From Paraliobacillus quinghaiensis (GTDB taxonomy: Bacteria > Bacillota > Bacilli > Bacillales > Amphibacillaceae): a DNA stretch of 64,000 nucleotides. Position numbers and translations under genes: made by a program. The DNA lies in the NCBI RefSeq assembly GCF_003426025.1, contig NZ_QJSH01000009.1, positions 1-64,000 on the forward strand, given 5' to 3'. This document shows, in pieces, positions 56,402-64,000 of this stretch (its first letter is position 1; the number at the start of each line of letters is the position of its first letter). Below the pieces are notes generated by a model that had not been told where the DNA came from, ran no database searches, and was given only the letters and a program-made list of their open reading frames with translations.

Positions 56402-56632
56402 GACTTGATATAAAATGCGCATTAATTAGTAACGCGAGTTACTAACACGCTCCTCAAATGAAATTCGCTCCCTTTCCACAGGCACGGCTTCAGCTAACTC
56501 GGAAACATTCGCTGTTCCCGCAGGACAAGGATTGCTTCTATGAACTAACATCGCACGAAGGAAATTGAACTATATTTCCGAGGAGTCTCGACCATTTCAC
56601 TTACATCGCTAGATAGCGTATTTTTTTCATAT
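56402..56632 (+). repeat. structured intergenic repeat, copy D
   Basis: It starts with GACTTGATATAAAATGCGC and an inner hairpin TAGTAAC/GTTACTA. Next come CGCTCCTCAAATGAAATT (left arm), CCCTTTCCACAGGCACGGC, and a degenerate right arm (CCATTTCACTTACA). It ends with CGCTAGATAGCG followed by TATTTTTTT, which looks like a terminator. Both outer ends match copy C read in reverse. Confidence 0.75.
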
Positions 56633-56649
56633 AACTTTCAATTTATATT

Positions 56650-56945
56650 GTTGCTAAATCTTGTTGTAGTTAAATGTAATATAGTATTTTACACACTACT
56701 TACTTCACGAGTTACACTAGCGGATCAAATGAAATTGGCGACACTCCTGCAGGAACATCAAATATTTTCGATGGGACGAGTAAATCGCAGTCCTACGGGC
56801 CGAAAATCCATTTTTAGAAGTGCTCTTCTTCTAAAAATTAGTTGAGGCCGTGCCTGCGGAAAGGGAGTCAATTTCATTTGAGGAGCGGTAACTATATTGC
56901 TATTTACTGACTAATACGCATTTTATGTTAAATTAGCCATAAACA
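56650..56945 (-). repeat. structured intergenic repeat, copy E (reverse orientation)
   Basis: Arms TCAAATGAAATTG (56725-56737) and CAATTTCATTTGA (56869-56881) are perfect complements around a core. The core shares TTTTTAGAAG/CTTCTAAAAA and GTTGAGGCCGTGCC with copy C. Read in reverse, it has CCCTTTCCGCAGGCACGGC as in copies B and D, and its outer left flank resembles copy B. Copies D and E fill the 754-base gap before the PspA operon. Confidence 0.75.
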
Positions 56946-57041
56946 GCACGTTTTAGGAACTAGCAGCCGTCTTGAAGAGGAATTTGTTTCAGGTCTTTCT
57001 GTACTGTGTTAAAATTAATATGTAAATTTTTTAAAAAATAG

Positions 57042-57067
57042 TGAAACGTTTTATTGTTTCACTCGTA
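57042..57067 (+). promoter_or_regulatory. sigma-W (ECF) promoter of the PspA operon
   Basis: TGAAAC (57042-57047), exactly 16 bases beginning GTTTT, then CGTA (57064-57067) is a textbook sigma-W promoter. It lies 37 bases before the first gene. A 7-bp inverted repeat GTGAAAC/GTTTCAC overlaps it. Confidence 0.85.
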
Positions 57068-57104
57068 CAAATAATATAAGGTTTTTAGAGAAGAGGTGTG
57101 TTAC

Positions 57105-57614
57105 ATGGGAATATTCTCTAAGCTTTTCCCGAAAAAAAATACAAAACCAGAAGTGAAAGAAAGGGATCCGTTATCGATTGAGATTGGTGATATAATTGAG
57201 TATGATTTAGGCGATTATGAGGTAGTTGGAAAAATCACATATCGGCAAGGTAACTACGAGTGGATTAGCTATCAATTACTACAAGGAAGAGATACAATTT
57301 GGTTAGCAGTAGAAATGGATGACTCCCTAGAGTTAGGAATTTATAAAACTATTGCTTTACCTGTGCAAAAGCCTTTTCCAAAAGAGCTTAATCATGAAGG
57401 AAAGACATATTACCTTGATGAATACGGTGAAGCCAGAGTAGTTGGTGAGGGAAGAAGTCGTAATATAAATGGTCGAGTAATGGAATATGCCGAGTATTAT
57501 GATGAAGAAGAAGAACTGTTTATTAGTTTAGAAGACTGGGGTAGTGAAATAGAAGCAAGTATTGGTTATGAGATTGAAGATTATGAAGTAAAAATTATAG
57601 CAGGTTCAAATTAA
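57105..57614 (+). CDS. DUF4178 protein, first gene of the PspA operon
   Basis: The 169-residue soluble acidic protein has beta-rich segments typical of DUF4178: SIEIGDIIEYDLGDYEVVGKI, GNYEWISYQLL and ISLEDWGSEIEASIGYEI. The biochemical function is unknown; the family occurs with PspA and DUF350 genes in many bacteria. A short basic N-terminus (KLFPKKNTKP) may bind membrane or partner. The start MGIFSKL has AGAGGTG upstream. It sits 37 bases after the sigma-W promoter and 16 bases before pspA. Confidence 0.85.
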   Translation: MGIFSKLFPKKNTKPEVKERDPLSIEIGDIIEYDLGDYEVVGKITYRQGNYEWISYQLLQGRDTIWLAVEMDDSLELGIYKTIALPVQKPFPKELNHEGKTYYLDEYGEARVVGEGRSRNINGRVMEYAEYYDEEEELFISLEDWGSEIEASIGYEIEDYEVKIIAGSN

Positions 57615-57630
57615 TCAAGGAGGAATGGAA

Positions 57631-58299
57631 ATGTTTAAATTTTTTAGTCGAGTAAAAACAGTTGTGAGTTCAGAAATGAATTCGATGTTAGATAAGGCAG
57701 AGGATCCAGTGAAAATGTTAGATCAGTTTATGCGTGATATGGAATCTGATATTCGTGAAGCTGAAAGTGCTGTAGCAAAACAAATAGCGAATGAGAAGAT
57801 GCTAAAAAGAAAATACGATGATTCTAATGCTTTAGTTGAGAAGAGACAAGGGCAGGCAGAAAAAGCAATTGAAGCAGGTAATGAGGATTTAGCTCGTCGT
57901 GCTCTAGAAGATAAGAAAGATCAAGCAGAACAAGCAGATTCATTGAAAGAATCTTGGGAACGCGCAAAACAAGATGCAGATCAACTTCGTAAAAAGTTGG
58001 ATGAAATGAAAAAAGAATACCAAGAAATGAAACTGAAAAAAGACTCCCTAAAAGCACGTGCTGAGTCTGCTAAAACAAGAACCAAAATTAATCGTACAAT
58101 GTCTTCAGTTGGAAGCGATGAATCAAAACAAGGCTTTTCTCGTATGGAAGAAAAAGTGATGCAGTATGAGGCAGAAGCAGATACAAGTGATGATATGTCT
58201 TCAGCAAGCAAATCATTAGATGATGAGTTTGATCAATTAGATAATAGTGAAGTAGATGATGAACTAGCCGCATTGAAAAAGAAAATGGGTAAAGAATAA
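57631..58299 (+). CDS. pspA: PspA/IM30 (ESCRT-III-like) membrane stress protein
   Basis: The 222-residue coiled-coil protein opens with the amphipathic helix MFKFFSRVKTVVSSEMNSML and the family segment DKAEDPVKMLDQFMRDMESDI. A long charged helical hairpin and a C-terminal acidic region (SLDDEFDQLDNSEVDDEL) follow. PspA polymers stabilise damaged inner membranes. B. subtilis PspA is sigma-W induced, consistent with the promoter here. The ATG at 57631 is chosen seven bases from AAGGAGG. A hairpin at 58326-58348 follows. Confidence 0.95.
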   Translation: MFKFFSRVKTVVSSEMNSMLDKAEDPVKMLDQFMRDMESDIREAESAVAKQIANEKMLKRKYDDSNALVEKRQGQAEKAIEAGNEDLARRALEDKKDQAEQADSLKESWERAKQDADQLRKKLDEMKKEYQEMKLKKDSLKARAESAKTRTKINRTMSSVGSDESKQGFSRMEEKVMQYEAEADTSDDMSSASKSLDDEFDQLDNSEVDDELAALKKKMGKE

Positions 58300-58325
58300 G
58301 GTTGAAGAGTAAAGGGATTTATAAG

Positions 58326-58355
58326 CCTCTGTAGAAGTATTACAGAGGTTTCTTT
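58326..58355 (+). terminator. partial terminator after pspA
   Basis: CCTCTGTA pairs with TACAGAGG, then a broken T-run (TTTCTTT). It may lower expression of the downstream genes relative to pspA. Confidence 0.6.
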
Positions 58356-58391
58356 CCTGCTATGTAGTATGAAAGGAGGTACACATATTTT

Positions 58392-59036
58392 ATGAAGAGA
58401 ATTGTTCCTTTTTTTTCAATAATCATGGCGTTAATTTTTCTATCAGCGTGTGGGGAAACAGAACCAGCATCTGTAGATGAAATACCGTCAGAACCATCAC
58501 AAGCAGAACTAACAGATCAGCTAAAAAGATCAACTACTTATGATGTAGAAACATTAATGTCTGATAATTTTTATCTGTTAGATACAGTTGTAGCAGATCG
58601 TGAAGAGGCAAATATATATGCAACAAAGCAATTTACAGTTGAGGAGATCGTCGATGTTGTTTCGGAAACTATTGAACCTGATGAAATAAGCGAAAAAAAG
58701 GATAACCAACGAATACTTATTTATCCAAATCATTTTGTGACATTTAAACAAAGTGAGGAAGATAGTCAGGTTACATTAATCGAAGTTGCAACAGATACCT
58801 TTGTTCGTAATAATTATTCTCCAAACTATTTAAATGGTTTCTTTACTTACATCATGTTAGATAGGATGCTATCAACAAACAATTGGGGGCAAAATAGACA
58901 AAACAAATGTTCTGGCGGTAGCTGTTATGGAGGTTATACAACTGGTCAAAAAACATTTGGTGGTGGCGTTACAACGAATCGAACAAATCGCGGTTTGTCT
59001 TCGATACGTGGCGGAGGGCCAAGTGCAGGCAAATAA
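58392..59036 (+). CDS. DUF4247 lipoprotein
   Basis: The 214-residue protein has a lipoprotein signal with lipobox LSAC (Cys about 20), so it is tethered outside the membrane. The mature domain (DVETLMSDNFYLLDTVV...) resembles DUF4247. It ends in a Gly/Ser/Asn-rich tail with a CSGGSCYGGY cysteine pair, which could form a disulfide or bind metal. Function unknown. It is the third gene of the operon, 18 bases before DUF350, which pairs an external sensor-like protein with the membrane parts. Confidence 0.82.
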   Translation: MKRIVPFFSIIMALIFLSACGETEPASVDEIPSEPSQAELTDQLKRSTTYDVETLMSDNFYLLDTVVADREEANIYATKQFTVEEIVDVVSETIEPDEISEKKDNQRILIYPNHFVTFKQSEEDSQVTLIEVATDTFVRNNYSPNYLNGFFTYIMLDRMLSTNNWGQNRQNKCSGGSCYGGYTTGQKTFGGGVTTNRTNRGLSSIRGGGPSAGK

Positions 59037-59054
59037 TATAGAGGAGGCGTTATA

Positions 59055-59450
59055 ATGGGTGCTTTTATTACGACATTTCTTTACTTTTTAATAGCAATTA
59101 TCGTCGTATTAATAGGTTTAGTAATTTTTGAATGGATTACAACGAAATATAAGGATTGGGATGAGGTTTCCAATGGTAATCAGGCAGTTGCTTTATCGAT
59201 AGCTGGAAAGATTGTAGGTATATGTATTATTTTGGCGTTCGCTATCTACCACAGTGTTACAATTTGGGAGACGTTAATTTGGGGAGGATATGGTGTGATT
59301 TTACAAATGATCGCCTATCTTTTATTTGAATTAATGACAAGAAAGTTCTCTGTTGAAGATAAAATTAAGCAAAACAATGTTGCGGTTGGTATTATTTCTC
59401 TAGCTGTTTCACTTGGTTTAGCATTTGTAATTGGTGCTTCCATTACATAA
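59055..59450 (+). CDS. DUF350 membrane protein (YjfL-like)
   Basis: The 131-residue protein has four membrane helices in two similar halves; NQAVALSIAGKIVGI and NNVAVGIISLAVSLG are the repeated motifs. DUF350 proteins are small integral membrane proteins seen beside PspA homologues, potassium channel-like genes and polyamine or glutathionylspermidine-type enzymes (compare E. coli yjfJ-yjfL). The activity is unknown. The RBS GAGGAGG is strong. Confidence 0.9.
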   Translation: MGAFITTFLYFLIAIIVVLIGLVIFEWITTKYKDWDEVSNGNQAVALSIAGKIVGICIILAFAIYHSVTIWETLIWGGYGVILQMIAYLLFELMTRKFSVEDKIKQNNVAVGIISLAVSLGLAFVIGASIT

Positions 59451-59496
59451 AAATAGACTATGTGAATATGAACTGAACATCGTATGAAAAGGATTT

Positions 59497-59535
59497 GGTC
59501 TGACTTTAGAAAAAAGGTCAGGCCTGTCTTTTTTT
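59497..59535 (+). terminator. hairpin between DUF350 and spermidine synthase-like genes
   Basis: GGTCTGAC pairs with GTCAGGCC (one G-U) and seven T follow. It may attenuate read-through inside the operon or separate two transcripts. Confidence 0.6.
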
Positions 59536-59566
59536 AATATATATTTTAAAGTCGGAGTGAATACGT

Positions 59567-61117
59567 TTGAATCAATTAGCGATAAGACAAAGTCATTTTA
59601 TTTACTGGGCTTCTGGAATTGTCTCAATTTGTGGCATTATTTTTGAAGTTTTGTTTGGTGCATTAGGCTCATACATATTAGGTGATGGTGTCAAACAGTA
59701 CACCCTTACCATTTCTCTATTTTTAACTGGTATGGGAATTGGCGCTAGTTTAAGTGAAAGAGTTATGAAAAACCTGATTGTGGCATTTATCTATATTGAA
59801 TTTATGGTAGCTTTAATTGGTGGCTTCTCAAGCTTTGTCATGTTTGGTATTACAGCCTTCTCACCTCCTGGAACAGATGCCTTATTTCTCTATCTCATTA
59901 CTTTGACGATCGGTGCTTTAACAGGTGTGGAATTGCCTATCCTCATTCGAAAAGCTAACGAAATAGGTGTCTCGTTAAATCGAAGTACTGCTCGTGTCCT
60001 TTTCTCTGATTATGCTGGGGGATTAGTTGGTGGGTTATTATTTGCATTTTTGTTACGTCCACAACTTGGTATGGTCAAGACGGCTTTTTTAGTTGGCTGT
60101 ATCAATTTAATTGTTGCAACTATTGTACTTTGGCTATTTCGTAAAGAAGTTAAACGCTTTGCAGTTCACGCGATTGTTGCAGGGTTTATCGGGGTATTAC
60201 TGTTACTTGGGCTTTTATTTGGTGAAGAGATGGCTTTTACTTTTGAGCAAAAACTTTATAAGGACCCAATCATCCATATGGAAGAAAGCAATTACCAGAA
60301 GATTATACTCACCCAAAAAGGTGAAGATTTTAGATTATATTTAAATGGAGGGCTGCAGTTAAGCTCAATTGATGAGTATCGATACCATGAGACACTTGTT
60401 CATCCTGCCATTTCACAGGCTACTAATCCAACTGATGTTTTAATACTAGGTGGTGGAGATGGGGTTGCTGCAAAAGAAGTATTAAAACATAAAGAAATTA
60501 AGACGATTACATTAGTAGATTTAGACCCAGCGGTTGTTGATTTAGCTAATCAGAATGAAAAACTATTAACATTAAATGAATATGCATTACAGGATGAAAA
60601 GGTTAATGTTATTCATCAGGATGCTTACAAATTTTTAGAAGGAACAGATTGGATTTTTGATGTGATTATTATTGATTTACCTGACCCGAATGATGAAAGT
60701 TTAAATAAATTATATACGAGAGAATTTTATGCACTAGTTCGAAATCACATGTCTCTTGAAGGTGCTATGATGGTACAAGCCACAAGCCCAATTTTTGCTA
60801 CTGAAGTATACTGGACGATCTCAGAGACAATTGCTTCTAATAATTTAGAAACAGAGAATTTTCATGTTGATATTCCAAGTTTCGGGAATTGGGGATTTGT
60901 TCTTGCTAGTAGACAACCGATTGATGTGAAAAATTTAGAAGTTCCGGTTGATACGCGCTTTTTAACTACAGATATGCTAGAGGGGTTAACGGTATTTGGA
61001 AAAGATATAGACCAAACAATTAGAGACGAGAATGGTGATATTATTGAAGTGAAGCCAAACACATTAATTGATCCGCGCTTAATTGATATTTATAGTCGCT
61101 CATGGGAGTATTATTAA
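59567..61117 (+). CDS. membrane-bound spermidine synthase-like protein
   Basis: The 516-residue protein has about seven N-terminal membrane helices (residues 10-230) fused to an aminopropyltransferase domain. Substrate and cofactor motifs are kept: DEYRYHETLVHP, LGGGDGVAAKEVL, VDLDPAVVD, and the catalytic-loop Asp region IIIDLPDPND. Cytosolic SpeE enzymes transfer aminopropyl from decarboxylated SAM to putrescine; for the membrane-fused group the acceptor is unknown. The start is a TTG with GGAG nine bases upstream. It is last in the PspA operon, 117 bases after DUF350. Confidence 0.88.
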   Translation: MNQLAIRQSHFIYWASGIVSICGIIFEVLFGALGSYILGDGVKQYTLTISLFLTGMGIGASLSERVMKNLIVAFIYIEFMVALIGGFSSFVMFGITAFSPPGTDALFLYLITLTIGALTGVELPILIRKANEIGVSLNRSTARVLFSDYAGGLVGGLLFAFLLRPQLGMVKTAFLVGCINLIVATIVLWLFRKEVKRFAVHAIVAGFIGVLLLLGLLFGEEMAFTFEQKLYKDPIIHMEESNYQKIILTQKGEDFRLYLNGGLQLSSIDEYRYHETLVHPAISQATNPTDVLILGGGDGVAAKEVLKHKEIKTITLVDLDPAVVDLANQNEKLLTLNEYALQDEKVNVIHQDAYKFLEGTDWIFDVIIIDLPDPNDESLNKLYTREFYALVRNHMSLEGAMMVQATSPIFATEVYWTISETIASNNLETENFHVDIPSFGNWGFVLASRQPIDVKNLEVPVDTRFLTTDMLEGLTVFGKDIDQTIRDENGDIIEVKPNTLIDPRLIDIYSRSWEYY

Positions 61118-61183
61118 GATACTTTTAATTTTGTTTCTTTTCGGGTAAACCAGTACTAAACAACTCGAAAGGAGCAGTAAAAA

Positions 61184-61864
61184 ATGAAAGTATCATTCCA
61201 TGGGCAATCTGTTGTAAACGTACAGACTGAAGCACATAGCATTCTAATTGATCCGTTTATAACAGATAATCCTTTGTGCGATCTTGATGCTAGCGAAGTA
61301 ATACCAGACGTTATACTTCTGACACATGCACATAACGACCATGTTGGAGACACAATTCCAATTGCAAAACGGACAGGAGCATTAGTAGTAGCTCCAAACG
61401 AGTTAGCTAAATATTTAGAATCAAGAGGATTAAGAACACATGCAATGCATATTGGTGGAGCACATCAATTTGATTTTGGAAAAGTAAAATTGACTCAGGC
61501 TTTTCATGGTTCTGTGTTTTATGATGAGCAAGGTGAAGCAATTTATGGCGGAATGCCAGCAGGAATCTTATTAATGGTTAATGGTAAAACGATTTACCAT
61601 GCCGGGGACACTGGTTTGTTTTCAGATATCAAATTAATTGGTGATCGGAATAACATCGATTTAGCCTTCTTACCAATTGGTGACAATTTCACAATGGGCC
61701 CAGACGATGCGCTAGTTGCAGCTGAATGGACAAAAGCAAAACAAGTTGTGCCAGTTCATTATAATACATTCCCGCTGATTGAGCAGGATGGAGATGCATT
61801 TGCTAAAAAAGTACGGCCAGGAAAAGGCGTAGCACTAAAACCTGGAGAACATATAATGCTGTAA
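61184..61864 (+). CDS. ytkL: UPF0173 metal-dependent hydrolase (YtkL)
   Basis: The 226-residue metallo-beta-lactamase-fold hydrolase has the metal motif [10 protein letters not shown], then [15 protein letters not shown] and [10 protein letters not shown] at the expected spacing. The substrate is unknown; the family is widely conserved. The RBS AAAGGAG precedes the ATG. It lies 66 bases after the spermidine synthase-like gene; in B. subtilis it neighbours ytkK, so the operon upstream is an insertion. A terminator (AATCAGAGG/CCTCTGATT) follows at 61871-61899. Confidence 0.93.
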   Translation: MKVSFHGQSVVNVQTEAHSILIDPFITDNPLCDLDASEVIPDVILLTHAHNDHVGDTIPIAKRTGALVVAPNELAKYLESRGLRTHAMHIGGAHQFDFGKVKLTQAFHGSVFYDEQGEAIYGGMPAGILLMVNGKTIYHAGDTGLFSDIKLIGDRNNIDLAFLPIGDNFTMGPDDALVAAEWTKAKQVVPVHYNTFPLIEQDGDAFAKKVRPGKGVALKPGEHIML

Positions 61865-61870
61865 ATGCAG

Positions 61871-61899
61871 AATCAGAGGTGTTATTCCTCTGATTTTTT
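61871..61899 (+). terminator. terminator of ytkL
   Basis: AATCAGAGG pairs with CCTCTGATT, then a T-run. Confidence 0.8.
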
Positions 61900-61974
61900 C
61901 TTGTTAGGATAAAACATGTTACTTCCTCAAAAAGCATAGACTAGTTACAACAAGTTAAAAAGGGGAGATTGGAT

Positions 61975-62199
61975 ATGAGACAATATGCAATTTTATATTT
62001 ATTATTAACAGCTTTTTTGTTGTATGTAGCATGGCCGGCTTTAAACTTACAAGCAAATGGAATAGAGAGTGTGTTTTGGTTAATCTGGTTAGTTTTTTTA
62101 TTTTTAGTAATCGGAGCAAACCTAGCTGTTGTATTAAAAGTTCAGGAACCTCATGGACAATCTGTTACAAATAAACAAGTAAAAGCAATGAAAAATTGA
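61975..62199 (+). CDS. small two-TM membrane protein
   Basis: The 74-residue protein has two hydrophobic helices (YAILYLLLTAFLLYVAW and FWLIWLVFLFLVIGANLAVV) and a short polar tail. I do not recognise the family; it is too short to infer a function. The RBS AAGGGGAG precedes ATG at 61975; a TTG two codons earlier overlaps that spacing. It stands alone between ytkL and ytoI. Confidence 0.7.
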   Translation: MRQYAILYLLLTAFLLYVAWPALNLQANGIESVFWLIWLVFLFLVIGANLAVVLKVQEPHGQSVTNKQVKAMKN

Positions 62200-62274
62200 A
62201 ACAATTGCCAGATATCTGTATAATAACAATATAATGAAAAATATTAGTACAGATAGAAAGAATGGTGAAAGACC

Positions 62275-63588
62275 GTGGCAACCAAACATGAACAGATTCT
62301 ATTATTTATAGAGTCACTAAAAGTGGGAAATAAAATATCTGTAAGACAAATTGCCAAAGAATTAAACGTGAGTGAAGGTACAGCATATCGAGCAATTAAA
62401 GAAGCTGAAAATCAAGGATTAGTTAGTACGATAGAGCGAGTTGGCACCATTCGAATTGAGCAAAAAAAGAAGGAAAACTTTGAACATCTAACATTTGCAG
62501 AAATCGTCGGTATTGTTGATGGACAGGTATTAGGTGGTAGAGAAGGATTATATAAAACTTTACATAAGTTTGTAATTGGCGCAATGAAATTAGATGCAAT
62601 GATGCGCTATACTGAGAAAGATTCGCTCTTAATAGTAGGTAATCGAGTCGAAGCACATGAACTAGCGTTGCAAGAGGGAGCAGCAGTATTAATAACTGGT
62701 GGGTTTGATACTAGCGAACAAGTTAAGCGTTTAGCAGATGAAAAGCAACTCCCAATTATCTCAACAAGTTATGATACATTTACTGTTGCTGCCATGATTA
62801 ATAGGGCTATTTATGATCAGCTTATTAAAAAGGAAATTGTTCTTGTAGGCGATATTTTTACATCATTTGTGGATACATATTATTTAACTGGAAAAGATAC
62901 GCTAGAAAAGTGGTATGCACTTAATGAAGATACTACACATAGCCGCTACCCTGTAGTTGATGAACAAAACCGTGTGATTGGAATTGTCACATCAAAGGAT
63001 ATTATAGGAAAACAAGACCATGTTACAATCGAGAAAGTAATGACAAAAAATCCAATGACAGTTTTGAAGCAAACTTCACTAGCTTATGCAGCACATATGA
63101 TGGTGTGGGAGGGCATTGAGATAATGCCTGTAGTTGATAACTACAATCACCTACTTGGGTTAATATCGAGACAAGATGTTCTTAAAGCATTACAACAAGT
63201 ACAACGCCAACCTCAAGTAGGAGAAACAATTGATGATATTGTCACAAGTGGCTTGTCTGTTATATCTAATGATCCGCATAATATGGTATTCCGTTCTGAT
63301 GTTACACCACAAATGACGAATGCACTTGGAACACTGTCATATGGTGTACTTGTTTCGTTTGTAACAGAGGCAGGAAGTAGATTGATTCGGCAATTAAAAA
63401 AAGGGGATATAGTAATAGAAAACCTTTCTGTCTATTTTTTGAGGCCTGTACAGTTAGATAACAAACTGGAAATCAAGCCAAAATTACTAGATGTGGGTCG
63501 AAAGTCAGCTAAAGTAGATGTGGAAGTTTACCATGATAAAGAAATAATAGGGAAAGCAATCCTAATCGCTCAATTGATTGATCGTTAA
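62275..63588 (+). CDS. ytoI: HTH-DRTGG-CBS-hotdog regulatory protein (YtoI)
   Basis: The 437-residue protein has an N-terminal winged helix (ISVRQIAKELNVSEGTAYRAI) and a DRTGG domain (residues about 70-180). A CBS pair follows (RYPVVDEQNRVIGIVTSKD and MPVVDNYNHLLGLISRQD). Last is a C-terminal hotdog-fold thioesterase-like domain (VTPQMTNALGTLSYGVLVSF). Such a mix suggests nucleotide sensing (CBS often binds adenosine nucleotides) coupled to DNA binding; target unknown. GTG start. It lies directly upstream of nrnA, as in B. subtilis. Confidence 0.92.
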   Translation: MATKHEQILLFIESLKVGNKISVRQIAKELNVSEGTAYRAIKEAENQGLVSTIERVGTIRIEQKKKENFEHLTFAEIVGIVDGQVLGGREGLYKTLHKFVIGAMKLDAMMRYTEKDSLLIVGNRVEAHELALQEGAAVLITGGFDTSEQVKRLADEKQLPIISTSYDTFTVAAMINRAIYDQLIKKEIVLVGDIFTSFVDTYYLTGKDTLEKWYALNEDTTHSRYPVVDEQNRVIGIVTSKDIIGKQDHVTIEKVMTKNPMTVLKQTSLAYAAHMMVWEGIEIMPVVDNYNHLLGLISRQDVLKALQQVQRQPQVGETIDDIVTSGLSVISNDPHNMVFRSDVTPQMTNALGTLSYGVLVSFVTEAGSRLIRQLKKGDIVIENLSVYFLRPVQLDNKLEIKPKLLDVGRKSAKVDVEVYHDKEIIGKAILIAQLIDR

Positions 63589-63618
63589 TACATAAATAAG
63601 TAAAAGAAGGGGTGTAGC

Positions 63619-64000
63619 ATGGTAATTAAAGAAATTCTAGATAAAATTAAACGATATGAATCAATCATTATTCACCGACATGTGCGACCAGATCCAGATG
63701 CTTATGGTTCACAAGTTGGTTTAGCAGAAATAATTAAAAGTAGCTTTCCAAATAAACAAGTTTATGTTGTTGGTGACTCAGATGGTTCATTAGACTTCTT
63801 AGCCCAAATGGATCAAGTCTCAGATGAAGTGTACCAAGGTGCATTAGCAATTATTTGCGATACAGCTAACAGGGAACGTATTTCTGATCAACGGTATAAA
63901 TTGGCTGAAGAGATTATAAAAATTGATCATCACCCTGAAGTAGACATATACGGTGACGTGGTTTGGATTAATACGCAGTCAAGTTCAACGAGTGAGATGA
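63619..64000 (+). CDS. nrnA: NrnA oligoribonuclease / pAp phosphatase, N-terminal part
   Basis: The frame is open to the window end and gives 127 residues of a DHH-family phosphoesterase. Metal-binding motifs are HRHVRPDPDAYGSQ, IICDTANRER and KIDHHPEVD. NrnA degrades short RNAs to mononucleotides and dephosphorylates pAp. The ATG at 63619 has AAGGGG upstream. In B. subtilis it is followed by ytrI/ytrH and dnaE. Confidence 0.95.
   Translation, partial: MVIKEILDKIKRYESIIIHRHVRPDPDAYGSQVGLAEIIKSSFPNKQVYVVGDSDGSLDFLAQMDQVSDEVYQGALAIICDTANRERISDQRYKLAEEIIKIDHHPEVDIYGDVVWINTQSSSTSEM

Noticed and set aside
56648-56845. 65-codon frame in repeat copy E
   Set aside because: It is composed of repeat sequence with no start signal.

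Overview
The window is low-GC DNA from a spore-forming member of the Bacillaceae. The evidence is an SASP gene, the SftA and CcpA/MotPS neighbourhoods, sigma-B, sigma-G and sigma-W type promoters, and gene order matching the Bacillus subtilis yt* region. Protein style and the dispersed intergenic repeats suggest the Oceanobacillus/Virgibacillus/Gracilibacillus side of the family; the species cannot be fixed from sequence alone. There is no prophage, CRISPR array, rRNA or tRNA. The only transposon trace is the 3' end of a TnpB gene with its candidate omega-RNA/right end at the left edge.

Layout: 0-0.5 kb tnpB remnant; 0.8-1.6 kb DMT exporter; 1.8-7.1 kb ytfP, ytgP (MurJ-type flippase), an RsuA-type pseudouridine synthase, ytzE and a K+ channel; 7.5-12.6 kb thpR, a NERD-like protein, ytmP, ytzH, trmB, ytzB and ytoP; 13.3-21.5 kb a DUF84 NTPase, a lipoprotein, ytpPQR, sftA, a nicotinate phosphoribosyltransferase and murC; 21.6-24.7 kb the sigma-B type ytxGH operon and a large FtsA-like protein; 25-29 kb aroA, ccpA, motP, motS; 29-33.7 kb a class A PBP and T-box-controlled tyrS; 33.9-40.1 kb an accessory block (a PfkA-like kinase, Ku, LigD, a 10-TM membrane protein with a CsoR-like operator in its promoter, a methyltransferase); 40.2-54.9 kb rpsD, dgcP, a free-Met-sulfoxide reductase, ezrA, iscS-type desulfurase, thiI, sspA, ytcJ, nadK2, ytfIJ, ytxK, ackA; 55-56.3 kb uspA and an SDR; 57.1-61.1 kb a PspA-centred operon; 61.2-64 kb ytkL, a small membrane protein, ytoI and the start of nrnA.

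Most of the window is conserved housekeeping. Three layers stand out. First, DUF4178-PspA-DUF4247 lipoprotein-DUF350-membrane spermidine synthase-like genes lie behind a near-perfect sigma-W promoter (TGAAAC, 16 bp, CGTA), inserted between ytkK-like and ytkL genes. This is a probable envelope-stress module coupling PspA to an aminopropyltransferase-like membrane enzyme of unknown product. Second, a family of about 200-300 bp structured repeats occupies the three largest unexplained gaps. Their terminal stem arms differ from copy to copy yet stay complementary within most copies, and two copies share both outer ends, including a terminator-like hairpin. Third, a 10-TM protein has a CsoR/CstR-like G-tract palindrome exactly filling the 17-bp spacer of its promoter.

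Starts were set by ribosome binding sites and remembered family alignments, so several differ from the longest reading frame (e.g. ytzE, ccpA, ackA, tyrS). Family names and B. subtilis synteny come from memory of the families; no database search was run.
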